A stretch of 64,000 nucleotides of DNA from NCBI RefSeq assembly GCF_900091725.1, contig NZ_FMBW01000054.1:1-64000 (forward strand), read 5' to 3'. This DNA is from Streptomyces sp. DvalAA-43. GTDB lineage: Bacteria; Actinomycetota; Actinomycetes; Streptomycetales; Streptomycetaceae. Below, one piece after another: positions 55,801 to 63,627 of the stretch; positions within the stretch are counted from its first letter, which is position 1; each line of letters opens with the position of its first letter. A program made the position numbers and the translations under genes. The notes under the pieces were generated by a model, which had not been told where the DNA came from, searched no databases, and saw only the letters and a list, made by a program, of their open reading frames with translations.

Positions 55801-56191
55801 CTCCACCGAGGTCACCACCACCTGGAGCTTCCGCTCCCGCCTGGAGCCGGACGTCTACTCCCGCGGTCTTCCGATCCTCTTCCCGGCGTACGACCTGCCG
55901 GTGGACGGTACGAACACCCTGCCCGCGCGGAGCGGCATCAAGGTCGGCCTGTCGGCCGAGGGCCACGCCGGGTACACCCCAGGCGTGATCACGGCGGCCT
56001 CGCTGTCTTACTCCTACGACGGCGGCACCACCTGGACGCAGGCGCAGACCGAGCAGCAGCACGGCGAGTGGACGGCCGTCCTCGACCACACCGGCGCCGC
56101 CGGCAAGCAGGTCATGCTGAAGGCCACCCTCACCGACTCCAACGGCAACGCGGTCACCCAGAACATCACCCGCGCCTACGACATCCGGTAG
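52802..56191 (+). CDS. Large secreted subtilisin-family (S8) serine protease
   Basis: This 1129-residue precursor starts at ATG 52802, 5 nt after AGGGAG; an upstream frame adds 22 unlikely residues. Signal peptide IALGAATAAVLAVTAVSPSG is followed by a propeptide to about residue 210. The catalytic triad is Asp240 (VAVLDTGVDAEHPD), His272 (GHGTHTAST) and Ser444 (GTSMATPHVAGAAA), with oxyanion Asn in VVAAGNAGSG. About 650 residues of beta-rich C-terminal sequence follow, roughly twice the catalytic domain, as in the large Streptomyces extracellular subtilases. It degrades proteins outside the cell. A strong hairpin follows the stop. Confidence 0.95.
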   Translation: MHPIARIALGAATAAVLAVTAVSPSGAADTPPDGASGKRPVIGGGASATGGKQVAVTLITGDKVLVTTDTSGRSSAAVLPREDGTQPIVQTFQMGKDLYVYPEDASRAIAEGKVDEQLFNVTGLIRQGYDDTHTDALPLIATYRNGVNVAGSAPAAPRGAERGLSLPAVDGVALKADKDTAATFWQDVTHTRSRSASTLKKLWLDGKVKATLDRSTKQVHAPEAWAEGYDGRGTKVAVLDTGVDAEHPDLVSRVAASKNFTDSDSTADRQGHGTHTASTVGGSGAASDGRKKGVAPGTDLLIGKVLNDSGSGASSWIIAGMQWAVDQQADVVSMSLGNPAIGDCTDPLAEAAKQLSQSTHTLFVVAAGNAGSGTETVSSPGCAPGVLTVGAVDRDDTTAWFSSRGPVAVTHTLKPEIAAPGVDISAANAGGRGVYAYQTMSGTSMATPHVAGAAAIVRQAHPDWTAQQIKAALVSSARTGGKVAGADQTGAGVLDVSAAVHQQVLSAPAVQGGSYNWPQDTSDRTTVQVPFTNTSSGVLSLSLKVGGVHGNDGSDIDSGVIKLEQGKVTVPAGATVQVPVRIDPTARLKAAQYGAVTGRIMATGSKAHVSVPVTLYVQPETVTLRVKVIDRNGEPATGASSLDLVSLDTDKGERRSNQGATDQMYSVRPGDYALAGFVATYDADNAAESIGYLGRPQLRITRDTTVVLDARKAHRLSVRTDRPSTVSHTTFSYARTWDDTWQLSGSLMAGSAVQKFYASVDGRARNGSFEFRPTWRATGSRGGSAHVYNLSFPTQGPLQSDRVYRPRDSELAQVTEKWNALGKEADYTDGLFIRPSWNRNTTVTVSLFDPVHVPGTRTAYYTTGDDAWMHGAMTSFPFAAFMSDQDRIYRAGDRRTEEWYRGLLRPAAPRDSAGKPVLAAERQGDLIGFQSALWLDASGDHWSGGASFGDLGNLLLKRNGEEIARSAYPYDVFKVPAEDSAYELTQNLSKIDTSDRNWLRSTEVTTTWSFRSRLEPDVYSRGLPILFPAYDLPVDGTNTLPARSGIKVGLSAEGHAGYTPGVITAASLSYSYDGGTTWTQAQTEQQHGEWTAVLDHTGAAGKQVMLKATLTDSNGNAVTQNITRAYDIR

Positions 56192-56200
56192 CCACACGGC

Positions 56201-56241
56201 GTGGCCGGGCAGTCCCCCGCAACAGGGGCCTGCCCGGCCAC
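56201..56241 (+). terminator. Hairpin after the subtilase gene
   Basis: GTGGCCGGGCAG and CTGCCCGGCCAC form a perfect 12-bp stem starting 9 bp after the stop. Inner CCCC/GGGG pairing continues the stem past a T-C mismatch. Confidence 0.85.
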
Positions 56242-56421
56242 CCACCTGCTGCCCCACCGGTGACGACCACACTTCCGCGGCAGGCTCCGGCCAGGCCCCC
56301 GGCGGTGCTGCCCGCACCCCGCGACCGGAATCACGGCAGTGCCGCCCACGAGGCGGATGGGCCGGCCGCGTGGGACAATCAGAGGAATTGTCCCGGCCGA
56401 CAGGTGGCGGGAGGAGCGGAC

Positions 56422-56952
56422 ATGGAGATCGAGCCGCAGGCGGCAGTCATCCCCACGATCGACCGGCTCGAGCAGGGGAAATACGGCCCCGTCTTTCCGA
56501 AGACACCGGCGTGCTACGGGTTCACCATCGTCGCGAAGGTCAAGCCGGGCCGGGCCGATGCGATACGTGCCCACGGCAAAACCCTGGCCAAGGCATTGGA
56601 GGAAGACCCTCATCTCCTCGCGCCACTGAAACTGCACTACCTGCGCTGGGTGCTCTTCGACGACGACACGCGGTTCATGTACCAGGGGATCTTCGATACC
56701 GACTTCGACAAGTACACCGAGGACGCCGTCGTGCTTTTCGGAAGGGCAGGGGTGAACACGGCCTTCGAGAACCTCGAAGGATTCCCCGAGGACTGGCGGA
56801 CCAATCCCGAGGCGTTCGTCAGGTTCGTGCGCGAGCACCACTGCCCGAGCTTCATCGAGTACGGGGAGTACCCGTACGTATCCGCCGACGAGATCAAGAA
56901 GGCTCTGCGGATCAAGGGTGCCCTGTCGGAGATGCTCGACCAGCTGCAGTGA
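56422..56952 (+). CDS. Hypothetical protein opening a Dyp-peroxidase cassette
   Basis: This 176-residue soluble protein starts at ATG 56422 behind GGGAGGAGCGG. Blocks that look conserved are YGFTIVAKVKPGRADAIRAH, LKLHYLRWVLFDDDTRFMYQ, GIFDTDFDKYTEDAVVLFGR and FVRFVREHHCPSFIEYGEYP. The strand/helix pattern resembles a dimeric alpha/beta (ferredoxin-like) barrel, the fold class of Dyp peroxidases and Abm-type monooxygenases, but no heme His is evident. It is followed by a second unknown gene and a Dyp peroxidase in one operon. Confidence 0.65.
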   Translation: MEIEPQAAVIPTIDRLEQGKYGPVFPKTPACYGFTIVAKVKPGRADAIRAHGKTLAKALEEDPHLLAPLKLHYLRWVLFDDDTRFMYQGIFDTDFDKYTEDAVVLFGRAGVNTAFENLEGFPEDWRTNPEAFVRFVREHHCPSFIEYGEYPYVSADEIKKALRIKGALSEMLDQLQ

Positions 56953-56996
56953 GAGCGGGCTGCCGTGTGCTTGTCCCATCGTGGATCGGAGACGAG

Positions 56997-58010
56997 ATGA
57001 GCGAGGTCAGGACCGCGCGCACCTACAACCAGAACCACAACCCGCGTGAACACACCCCGGGTCGACGACGGGTGAGTATCTACGTCTCGTGGAGCTATCC
57101 GGCCGAGGCGGGCAGGAATCCGGCCGAGCTGGACAACAGGTTCTCCACGATGACGGAGGTCAGGCGCACGGCGTGGCCCGCCTACGAGGAACCGGAGTGG
57201 TCCGACCCGTTGCGGTTCCAGCAGAGTATCGCCGGCTCGCTGGAGTTGTTCTTCCGGGCCTGGGTGCCGTTTCAACAGTTCGTGGAGGAGGTCACCGGGC
57301 ACCCCGTCCCGGTGTATCAGCGCATCGACCAGGCCGGATTCCGGACCCCGCTCGACGAGCGCGTACTTGCCGACACCGACACTCTCTTCGTGTTCGGGCT
57401 GGACCACATGGTCACCGGACAGGAGGCCCGGCCGGACGAGGTCGAGGCACTGCGGGCTTTCCTCGGCAGGGAGGACGCCTGCCTGGTCCTGGGGCCTCAC
57501 CATGACGTCGGGGCATCGGACGATCTGGTCGTACGGGACGTGGAGTACCACCATCACGGCGATCCCTTGGTGCCCCGCCAGCAGCGATTCGCCACCTATG
57601 TCCGAGACTTGATGCAGGGCCTCGCGGTGCCGGTCGAGAACCGTTACGGACTGCGCCCCGCAGTGCGGGAGAAGAACAGGATCGCCCCGCTCTCCACGGT
57701 GAGGGACCTGGACGCGAAAGGGTGGCTGGAAGGGGTGACGAACTTCAACTTCCACATGCACCTGCCGCATTACGCCGTGACGACCGACGAGCCGGATGTC
57801 ATCCATGTGCTGGCCAGGCAGCCGATCGACATCTCCAGGCCGCATCCGTTCACCGAGGCCGGCGACACCGAGTTCAACATGTTCCTGTGGATGCCTCCGA
57901 GCGGTGAGCGGGCCGGTGATGTGCTGCTGGCGGACTCCACCATCTTCAGTTCATTGTTCGGCGGCGACGAGAGTCTGCGGAGATTCTGGCGGAACCTCGT
58001 TTCGAGGTAG
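56997..58010 (+). CDS. Hypothetical His-rich protein, middle gene of the Dyp cassette
   Basis: This 337-residue soluble protein starts at ATG 56997, behind GGAGACGAG, 44 bp after the first gene. I do not recognise the family. Striking blocks are EHTPGRRRVSIYVSWSYPAE, VFGLDHMVTGQEARPDEVEA, LVLGPHHDVGASDDLVVRDV, EYHHHGDPLVPRQQRFATYV, FNFHMHLPHYAVTTDEPDVI and FLWMPPSGERAGDVLLADST. The HH-D, YHHHGD and HMHLPHY clusters could hold metal, and GPHHDVG ... DSTIFSS resembles a GATase/DUF4350-like scaffold. Its tight linkage to a Dyp gene suggests a shared substrate. Confidence 0.6.
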   Translation: MSEVRTARTYNQNHNPREHTPGRRRVSIYVSWSYPAEAGRNPAELDNRFSTMTEVRRTAWPAYEEPEWSDPLRFQQSIAGSLELFFRAWVPFQQFVEEVTGHPVPVYQRIDQAGFRTPLDERVLADTDTLFVFGLDHMVTGQEARPDEVEALRAFLGREDACLVLGPHHDVGASDDLVVRDVEYHHHGDPLVPRQQRFATYVRDLMQGLAVPVENRYGLRPAVREKNRIAPLSTVRDLDAKGWLEGVTNFNFHMHLPHYAVTTDEPDVIHVLARQPIDISRPHPFTEAGDTEFNMFLWMPPSGERAGDVLLADSTIFSSLFGGDESLRRFWRNLVSR

Positions 58011-58029
58011 CGCCGGAGGGAGGCGAACC

Positions 58030-59364
58030 GTGAGCAGGCCTGTGCACGTCGCGTTGGAACTCGACGATATTCAGCGTGGGGTTCTCAGCCCTCGGCCGAC
58101 TCCCTACGCCGCGACCTATCTTGTGTTCCGCGTCGATGACCGGGCGGACGGGCGAGAGCTGATGCGGCGCGCGAGCGCGGTGGTGACCTCCGCCGCCGAC
58201 ACGGTCAGCCCTCGGGGGGACACCTGGGTCAGTGTCGCGATCTCCTGCCGCGGTCTGGAGGCCCTGGGTGTGCCGCGCGCATCACTGGACACGTTCGCCT
58301 GGGAGTTCCGGCAGGGCATGGCCGCGAGGGCCAGGACGCTGGGTGATGTGGACGCGAGCAGCCCCGAGAACTGGGAAGCGCCGCTGGGCACGCCGGACAT
58401 CCATGTGGTGCTCACAGCGGTGGCGCCCGACCCTCGACGGTTGGAGGCGGCCCTCGACCGGGCCCGCCCCGCGTACGACCGCCTTTCCGGAGTGACCGCG
58501 ATCTGGCGGCAGGACTGTTACGCACTGCCCACCGAGGCCGAGCACTTCGGCTATCGCGACGGCATCAGCCATCCAGCCGTCGAAGGAAGCGGCATCGCCG
58601 GATCGAATCGGATGGAAGTTCCGTTGAAGGCGGGGGAGTTCGTGCTCGGCTACCGGGACGAGATCGGCGGCCTCCAGACCCCGCAGCCGGAAGTGCTGGG
58701 TCGCAACGGCAGCTACGCGGTCTTCCGAAAGCTCTACCAGGATGTCGCCGCGTTCCGCCGCTATCTGCGGGACAACGCCACTTCTCCCGAGGACGAGGAA
58801 CTGCTCGCCGCCAAGATCATGGGGCGCTGGCGCAGCGGAGCCCCTCTCGCGCTCAGTCCGCACCACGACGACGCCACTCTCGGTGCCGACGGGGACCGCC
58901 GCAACACCTTCCTGTACGAGCGGGACGATCCGGCGGGATTCATCACGCCCGGCGGCTGCCACATCCGCCGGGCCAATCCCCGCGACGCCTCGGTGGCGGG
59001 CGAGGTGCGGCTGCACCGCATGATCAGACGCGGCGCCGCCTACGGCCCGCCGCTGCCCGAGGGAGTCCTGGAGGACGACGGAGCAGACCGCGGCCTGATG
59101 TTCGCGTTCATCGGGGCCCACCTCGGGCGGCAGTTCGAGTTCGTCCAGTCGGAGTGGATGAACGACGGCGTCTTCTTCGGCGCGGGCAACACCAAGGATC
59201 CCATCACCGGATCCCACGACGGAGTCACCGGCATCACCATTCCCCGGCGGCCGCTGCGACGGCGTCTCACCCCACTGCCGCGTTTCGTCGTCACCCGCGG
59301 CGGTGAATACTGCTTCCTGCCGAGCCGGAGCGCCCTGCGCTGGCTCGGGGGGCTCCAGAACTGA
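58030..59364 (+). CDS. Dyp-type heme peroxidase, cytoplasmic
   Basis: This 444-residue protein starts at GTG 58030, behind GGAGGGAGG, 19 bp after the preceding gene. The GxxDG heme-distal motif is HFGYRDGISHP (Asp177). Other Dyp blocks are RRGAAYGPPLPEGVLEDDGA, DRGLMFAFIGAHLGRQFEFV, SEWMNDGVFFGAGNTKDPIT and FVVTRGGEYCFLPSRSALRW. No signal peptide or encapsulin-targeting tail is obvious. It differs from the Tat-exported Dyp at 35859 in length and motif context, so the two belong to different subclasses. Confidence 0.92.
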   Translation: MSRPVHVALELDDIQRGVLSPRPTPYAATYLVFRVDDRADGRELMRRASAVVTSAADTVSPRGDTWVSVAISCRGLEALGVPRASLDTFAWEFRQGMAARARTLGDVDASSPENWEAPLGTPDIHVVLTAVAPDPRRLEAALDRARPAYDRLSGVTAIWRQDCYALPTEAEHFGYRDGISHPAVEGSGIAGSNRMEVPLKAGEFVLGYRDEIGGLQTPQPEVLGRNGSYAVFRKLYQDVAAFRRYLRDNATSPEDEELLAAKIMGRWRSGAPLALSPHHDDATLGADGDRRNTFLYERDDPAGFITPGGCHIRRANPRDASVAGEVRLHRMIRRGAAYGPPLPEGVLEDDGADRGLMFAFIGAHLGRQFEFVQSEWMNDGVFFGAGNTKDPITGSHDGVTGITIPRRPLRRRLTPLPRFVVTRGGEYCFLPSRSALRWLGGLQN

Positions 59365-59561
59365 CAGGGCGACTGACCGGGGGAGGGGGAACGATACGAC
59401 CGAGTCGATCCCAGAGGCGGACACCGGGTGTCACGCGACGAGTGACGGCGCACGTGACGTGATGAACCGCTGTCCGTACTCACGGGAGTGGAGTGCGGCA
59501 TCTCCGTCCGCAACCTCCCGAACCACGGCGGAGGGCAGGGCGGCATGTGCGGAGCGCCCGT

Positions 59562-60533
59562 TCATCGGGGGATCGGTGTGGCGCCGGTCGCGGCGGCGGA
59601 CAGGTCCCGGAGCCGAGCGGCCTCGTCGGGGTCGATGGCGTACGCGCGGACGCCGCCGTCGTCCATGGGCTGGTCGGGGGCGGAGACGCGGGCGATGTCG
59701 CAGTCCTCCAGATAGAGCCCGCCGCGGCCGTCGAGGAGCAGGGACGTGGCGGCCCACAGACCGGTGGCGGCGCCCTGGGAGGGGGTCTTGAAGCCGGCTC
59801 CGATCACGTTGCCGTGTCCGTCCACCCAGCCGCGATCGATGTGCTCCTGCAGGGGCATCTCGCGCTGGAGACCGGTGATGATCCTGCCCGGGTGGAGTGC
59901 GAACGCGCGGACGCCGTCGTTGTGCCCGAGGGCGTCGAGGTGCACGGCGAAGAGAGCGTTCGCGGTCTTGGACTGACCGTAGGCCAGCCACTTGTCATAG
60001 CCGGTGAGGAAGTGCGGGTCGTGCCGGCGGATGGCGGTCAGGGTGTGTCCGGCGGAGCTGTTGACGATGACGCGCGCACCTCCCGCGGCGGCCAGGAGCG
60101 GGTAGAGCTCGCAGGCGAGCGTGAAGTGTCCGAAGTGGTTGGTGGTGAGCTGGCCTTCCCAGCCGGGCCCTACGCGCCGCTCCGGGGTGGCCATGACGCC
60201 CGCGACGGCCATCAGGAGGTCGAGCCGGTCGAGACAGTCGCTGATGCGCGCGGCGGCCGAGCGGACGCTCCCGAGGTCCGCCAGGTCCATGGGGACGACC
60301 TCGCAGTTACTCACCTCCTGGAGAGCGGCACGGGCGATGTCGGGGCGGCGGGCCGGAACGATGACCCGGGCCCCGGCGGCCGTCAGAGCCCGGGTGGTCT
60401 CCAGGCCGAGCCCGGAGTAGCCCCCGGTCACCACGGCGGTCGCGCCGGAAAGGTGGAGGTCGGCCACGATGTCCTCGGCGGGGGTGGCAGCGGAGAAGGG
60501 TGAGCCGAGCGGCTGCTGATCAGTGAAGGTCAT
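59562..60533 (-). CDS. Short-chain dehydrogenase/reductase under MerR-type control
   Basis: This 323-residue SDR starts at ATG 60533. The nucleotide-binding motif is VVTGGYSGLGLETTRAL, the catalytic Ser lies in ARVIVNSSAGHTL, and the Tyr-x-x-x-Lys in LAYGQSKTANALF. The protein resembles retinol-dehydrogenase-like SDRs. The substrate is unknown. Its promoter has the MerR layout described at 60548, with the predicted transcription start at or near the ATG, so the mRNA may be leaderless. Confidence 0.9.
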   Translation of the reverse strand: MTFTDQQPLGSPFSAATPAEDIVADLHLSGATAVVTGGYSGLGLETTRALTAAGARVIVPARRPDIARAALQEVSNCEVVPMDLADLGSVRSAAARISDCLDRLDLLMAVAGVMATPERRVGPGWEGQLTTNHFGHFTLACELYPLLAAAGGARVIVNSSAGHTLTAIRRHDPHFLTGYDKWLAYGQSKTANALFAVHLDALGHNDGVRAFALHPGRIITGLQREMPLQEHIDRGWVDGHGNVIGAGFKTPSQGAATGLWAATSLLLDGRGGLYLEDCDIARVSAPDQPMDDGGVRAYAIDPDEAARLRDLSAAATGATPIPR

Positions 60534-60540
60534 GCCCCTG

Positions 60541-60571
60541 ACGCTACGATCTGGAGCAAGGTCTAGATCAA
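60541..60571 (-). promoter_or_regulatory. MerR-type promoter with 19-bp spacer for the SDR gene
   Basis: On the minus strand TTGATC (60571-60566) and TAGCGT (60546-60541) are separated by 19 bp, the over-long spacer that MerR activators compensate by twisting DNA. The -10 ends 8 bp before the SDR ATG. Confidence 0.65.
60548..60569. promoter_or_regulatory. MerR operator dyad
   Basis: GATCTGGA-GCAAGG-TCTAGATC is a 22-bp dyad with one mismatch between half-sites. It fills the promoter spacer and lies 20 bp before the divergent merR-type gene, so it can serve activation and autoregulation. Confidence 0.7.
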
Positions 60572-60588
60572 GTCCAGGAGTGAGCGGC

Positions 60589-61011
60589 ATGACGACCACC
60601 GAAGCCGCCTCGCAGTTGCTGAGCATCGGCGAGGTGGCCGGACGAACTGGACTGAGCGTGCACGCCCTGCGCTTCTACGAGCGCGAGGGCCTGCTGGTCG
60701 GGCCGGTCCAACGCACGTCGGGTGGCGGGCGGCGCTACACATCCTTCGATGTCGACTGGCTGCTGATCTGCGTCAAGCTCCGCGCGTCCGGTATGCCGCT
60801 CGCCGACCTCAAGCACTTCGCCGAACTGGTGAGGCAAGGTCCGGGCAACGAGGCGGAACGCCTGCGACTGCTCGATGCCCATCGACAGCGCGTCGACGCA
60901 CAGATCCAGGCGCTGGAGGAGTGCCGATCCGTCATCGCCTGGAAAGTCGGCGTCTACGCCGAGCATCTCGCCCGCGGCAAGGCCGGCGGGCTCTGGGACC
61001 CGACAGCCTGA
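60589..61011 (+). CDS. MerR-family regulator
   Basis: This 140-residue protein starts at ATG 60589, behind AGGAG. The N-terminal winged helix is SIGEVAGRTGLSVHALRFYE, REGLLVGPVQRTSGGGRRYT, a standard MerR start. A coiled coil follows (ERLRLLDAHRQRVDAQIQAL). There is no metal-binding Cys pattern, so an organic ligand or aldehyde stress is more likely than metal. It shares the 60548 operator with the SDR gene. Confidence 0.92.
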   Translation: MTTTEAASQLLSIGEVAGRTGLSVHALRFYEREGLLVGPVQRTSGGGRRYTSFDVDWLLICVKLRASGMPLADLKHFAELVRQGPGNEAERLRLLDAHRQRVDAQIQALEECRSVIAWKVGVYAEHLARGKAGGLWDPTA

Positions 61012-61370
61012 GGCCAGGAGGCGGGTCCGCGCTACGGAGCACAGCCGTGGTCGCGGAAAGTGCCATCGTCGCCGGTGACTGCCGGAGCCCTGAAGGTTGC
61101 GGGATACGCCGCCTCAGCGGGGCCTCGGCCGAGACGCCCCCGAGGCATCTCGACGCTCGTACTGATGCATCGTCAGGATTGGTGGATCGCAGGCCAGATG
61201 GGTTGCCGTCCCCGCGGCAATGGGCGGTGCGGCCTGAGCCGGGTCACTGCATCGGAGGCCCGGTTCATCGCCCCACCCCAATCGAGCACATCGATATTGG
61301 CCGACCGGACAGATCTCACCGCGGCGCAGCTCACGATGCTGGGCAGATGCGTCGACTGGAGGTTTCCACC
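61012..61370. other. Intergenic region before the M20 operon
   Basis: These 359 bp show no supported gene or clear hairpin. They should hold the promoter of the M20/GNAT/racemase operon; an ATCGATATTGG stretch near 61288 is only distantly like the operators of the glycan locus. Confidence 0.45.
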
Positions 61371-62657
61371 GTGACAGAACACCGCGCCGTGATGAAGCGG
61401 ACCACTGGGCAGGAGGACGGTGCCCGGCCGGAGAGCCGGGAACGGGAGCGTGCGGCCGAGATGATCGCAGAGATCGAGCGGCTGGTGTGCTGCGAGTCCC
61501 CCTCGGACGACCTGGCCGCGGTCGCCCGCAGCGCCGAGCTGGTGGCCCGGATCGGCGCCGGTCACCTCGGGGCCGAGGCGGAGCGGGTGGTCATCGACGG
61601 ATGCACACATGTGCGGTGGCGCTTCGGCCGGACCCCGCGCGTGCTGCTCATCGGGCATCACGACACGGTGTGGCCGGTCGGTTCGTTGAGGAGCCATCCG
61701 TTCGAGGTCCGCGACGGAGTGCTGCGCGGCCCCGGTTGCTTCGACATGAAGGCCGGTCTGGTGATGGCGTTCCACGCCTTGGCGGACCTGATCGGCACGG
61801 GGGCACGGACGAGTGTGTCCGGACCCGGGGCCGCACATCCGCTGGACGGTGTCACCCTCCTCATCACCGGTGACGAGGAGCCGGGTTCGCCCTCGTCCCG
61901 GGAGCTCATCGAGGACGAGGCCCGCTCCCACGGCGCCGCCCTCGTACTGGAGGCCGCCGGACCGGGTGGGGCCCTGAAGACGCAACGCAAGGGGGTGTCG
62001 CGCTACGAGGTACTGGTCCGAGGGCGTGCCGCCCACTCCGGCCTTGAGCCGGAGCGTGGCGTGAACGCGACGATCGAGGCCGCCCACCAGATCCTGGCCG
62101 TGGCCGCACTGGGCGACGCGGCACACGGGACGACTGTCACGCCGACCCGCCTGGAGGCGGGCACCACCAGCAACACCGTCCCCGCATCGGCACGCTTCGA
62201 CGTCGACGTCCGCATGCGGGACGCGGCGGAGCAGCACCGTATGGACCGAGCGATGCGTGACCTGCGGGCCCGGTCCGCCGGCGCAGCCGTGGAGGTCACA
62301 GGTGGTCCGAACCGGCCGCCCTTGCAGGCCACCGCATCGAAGGATCTCTTTGCGCGGGCGTGCCGGCTCGCGACGGACCTCGGGCTCGGCCCGCTCACAC
62401 AGGTGGCCGTCGGCGGCGCCTCCGACGGAAATCTCGCCGCGGGAGTCGGCACTCCGACCCTCGACGGCCTGGGAGCGGTGGGCGGCGGCGCGCATGCCGA
62501 CGACGAACATCTGCTCGTCGCGGAGCTGCCACGGCGGACCCGTCTGCTCACCGCGTTGGTGGCCGACCTCCTGGCACCGCGGGAAGGCTGTCCGTCCGGA
62601 CGAAGCGGGAGCCCGCATCCTGTGCCCTCGAACCAGCTGCGCGAAGATCGGGGTTGA
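61371..62657 (+). CDS. M20-family amidohydrolase/deacylase
   Basis: This 428-residue protein starts at GTG 61371, 8 nt after GGAGG. The dinuclear zinc site is clear: His-x-Asp in LLIGHHDTVWPVG, Asp in GPGCFDMKAGLVMA, Glu-Glu in LLITGDEEPGSPSS, a further acidic residue in ALVLEAAGPGGALKTQRKG, and a late His near LGAVGGGAHADDEHL. The dimerisation domain sits between (KGVSRYEVLVRGRAAHSGLE). M20 enzymes hydrolyse N-acyl amino acids or peptides. It stands 4 bp before a GNAT gene and shortly before an NSAR/OSBS-type gene. Confidence 0.9.
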   Translation: MTEHRAVMKRTTGQEDGARPESRERERAAEMIAEIERLVCCESPSDDLAAVARSAELVARIGAGHLGAEAERVVIDGCTHVRWRFGRTPRVLLIGHHDTVWPVGSLRSHPFEVRDGVLRGPGCFDMKAGLVMAFHALADLIGTGARTSVSGPGAAHPLDGVTLLITGDEEPGSPSSRELIEDEARSHGAALVLEAAGPGGALKTQRKGVSRYEVLVRGRAAHSGLEPERGVNATIEAAHQILAVAALGDAAHGTTVTPTRLEAGTTSNTVPASARFDVDVRMRDAAEQHRMDRAMRDLRARSAGAAVEVTGGPNRPPLQATASKDLFARACRLATDLGLGPLTQVAVGGASDGNLAAGVGTPTLDGLGAVGGGAHADDEHLLVAELPRRTRLLTALVADLLAPREGCPSGRSGSPHPVPSNQLREDRG

Positions 62658-62661
62658 AACC

Positions 62662-63627
62662 ATGACCTGCGTGACCGATCTCCTGCGCGACCGCACCGAA
62701 TCCCCGCCCGTCGACGCGGCGTACGCCGCGGCCGAGACCGCCGCGCGCGTCGCGGGCATCGACATCCGTTCCCTGGACAGCGTCAGTGAGCTCGAAGCCG
62801 TTCGGCGCCTGTACGAGCAGATCTGGCGCACCGGCGAGAACAGTCCGGTGGTGACCGCCGACCTGCTGCGTGCGCTGGCGAAGGCGGGCAGTTACGTCAG
62901 CGGCGCCTTCGCGGGGGACGAACTGGTCGGCTCCTGCTTCGGGTTCTTCTCCCCGCCGGCGCGCGCGGCCCTGCACAGCCACATCGCGGGGGTCCTGCCC
63001 CACGTGCGCCGGCGCAACGTCGGCTTCGCCCTGAAACTGCACCAGCGGGCCTGGACGCTGGCGCGGGGTGTGGACGAGATCTGCTGGACGTACGACCCCT
63101 TGGTACGCCGCAACGCGTACTTCAACATCGCCAAGCTCGCTGCCGAGCCTGCCGAGTACCTGCCGGACTTCTACGGCCCCATCGACGACGGGATCAACCG
63201 CAGCGACGACAGCGACCGCATTCTGGTGCGGTGGCGTCTGGAGTCCCCGGACACCGAGTGGGTCTGCGCCGGGCGGCCCAGACGGGCCGACGCGGACGTC
63301 GCCCGGTCGCGCGGAGCGACCGTCGCCCTCGGAGTCTCCGCCACGGGCGCGCCGTCGCTCGGACGCACGGGCGGCAACGCACGCACCGTACTGGTGGCCG
63401 TACCCGAGGACATCGAGGCACTGCGCGAGAGCGACCCGGCGTGCGCCGTGAGCTGGCGCACGGCGGTACGGGACGTGCTGGGCGGGCTGCTCGCCGACGG
63501 CGCGCGGGTACGCGGCTTCGACCCGGCGGGCTGGTACGTCGTGGACCGCGGAAGCCCGACGCAGGTCACCGGCGGCACGCACCGGCACGGAACACACCAC
63601 GACGAAGCGCCACAGGAGACAGCGTGA
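62662..63627 (+). CDS. GNAT-family acyltransferase (COG3375 type)
   Basis: This 321-residue protein starts at ATG 62662, 4 bp after the M20 stop. The GNAT core reads IRSLDSVSELEAVRRLYEQI, AFAGDELVGSCFGFFSP, HSHIAGVLPHVRRRNVGFAL and DEICWTYDPLVRRNAYFNIA. In Geobacillus kaustophilus a related GNAT succinylates D-amino acids next to an N-succinylamino-acid racemase and an M20 desuccinylase; the same three families meet here. Its stop overlaps the racemase start (GTGA). Confidence 0.85.
   Translation: MTCVTDLLRDRTESPPVDAAYAAAETAARVAGIDIRSLDSVSELEAVRRLYEQIWRTGENSPVVTADLLRALAKAGSYVSGAFAGDELVGSCFGFFSPPARAALHSHIAGVLPHVRRRNVGFALKLHQRAWTLARGVDEICWTYDPLVRRNAYFNIAKLAAEPAEYLPDFYGPIDDGINRSDDSDRILVRWRLESPDTEWVCAGRPRRADADVARSRGATVALGVSATGAPSLGRTGGNARTVLVAVPEDIEALRESDPACAVSWRTAVRDVLGGLLADGARVRGFDPAGWYVVDRGSPTQVTGGTHRHGTHHDEAPQETA

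Noticed and set aside
61285..61300. ATCGATATTGG as another copy of the glycan-locus operator
   Set aside because: The spacer and right half do not match, and it lies far from the locus.
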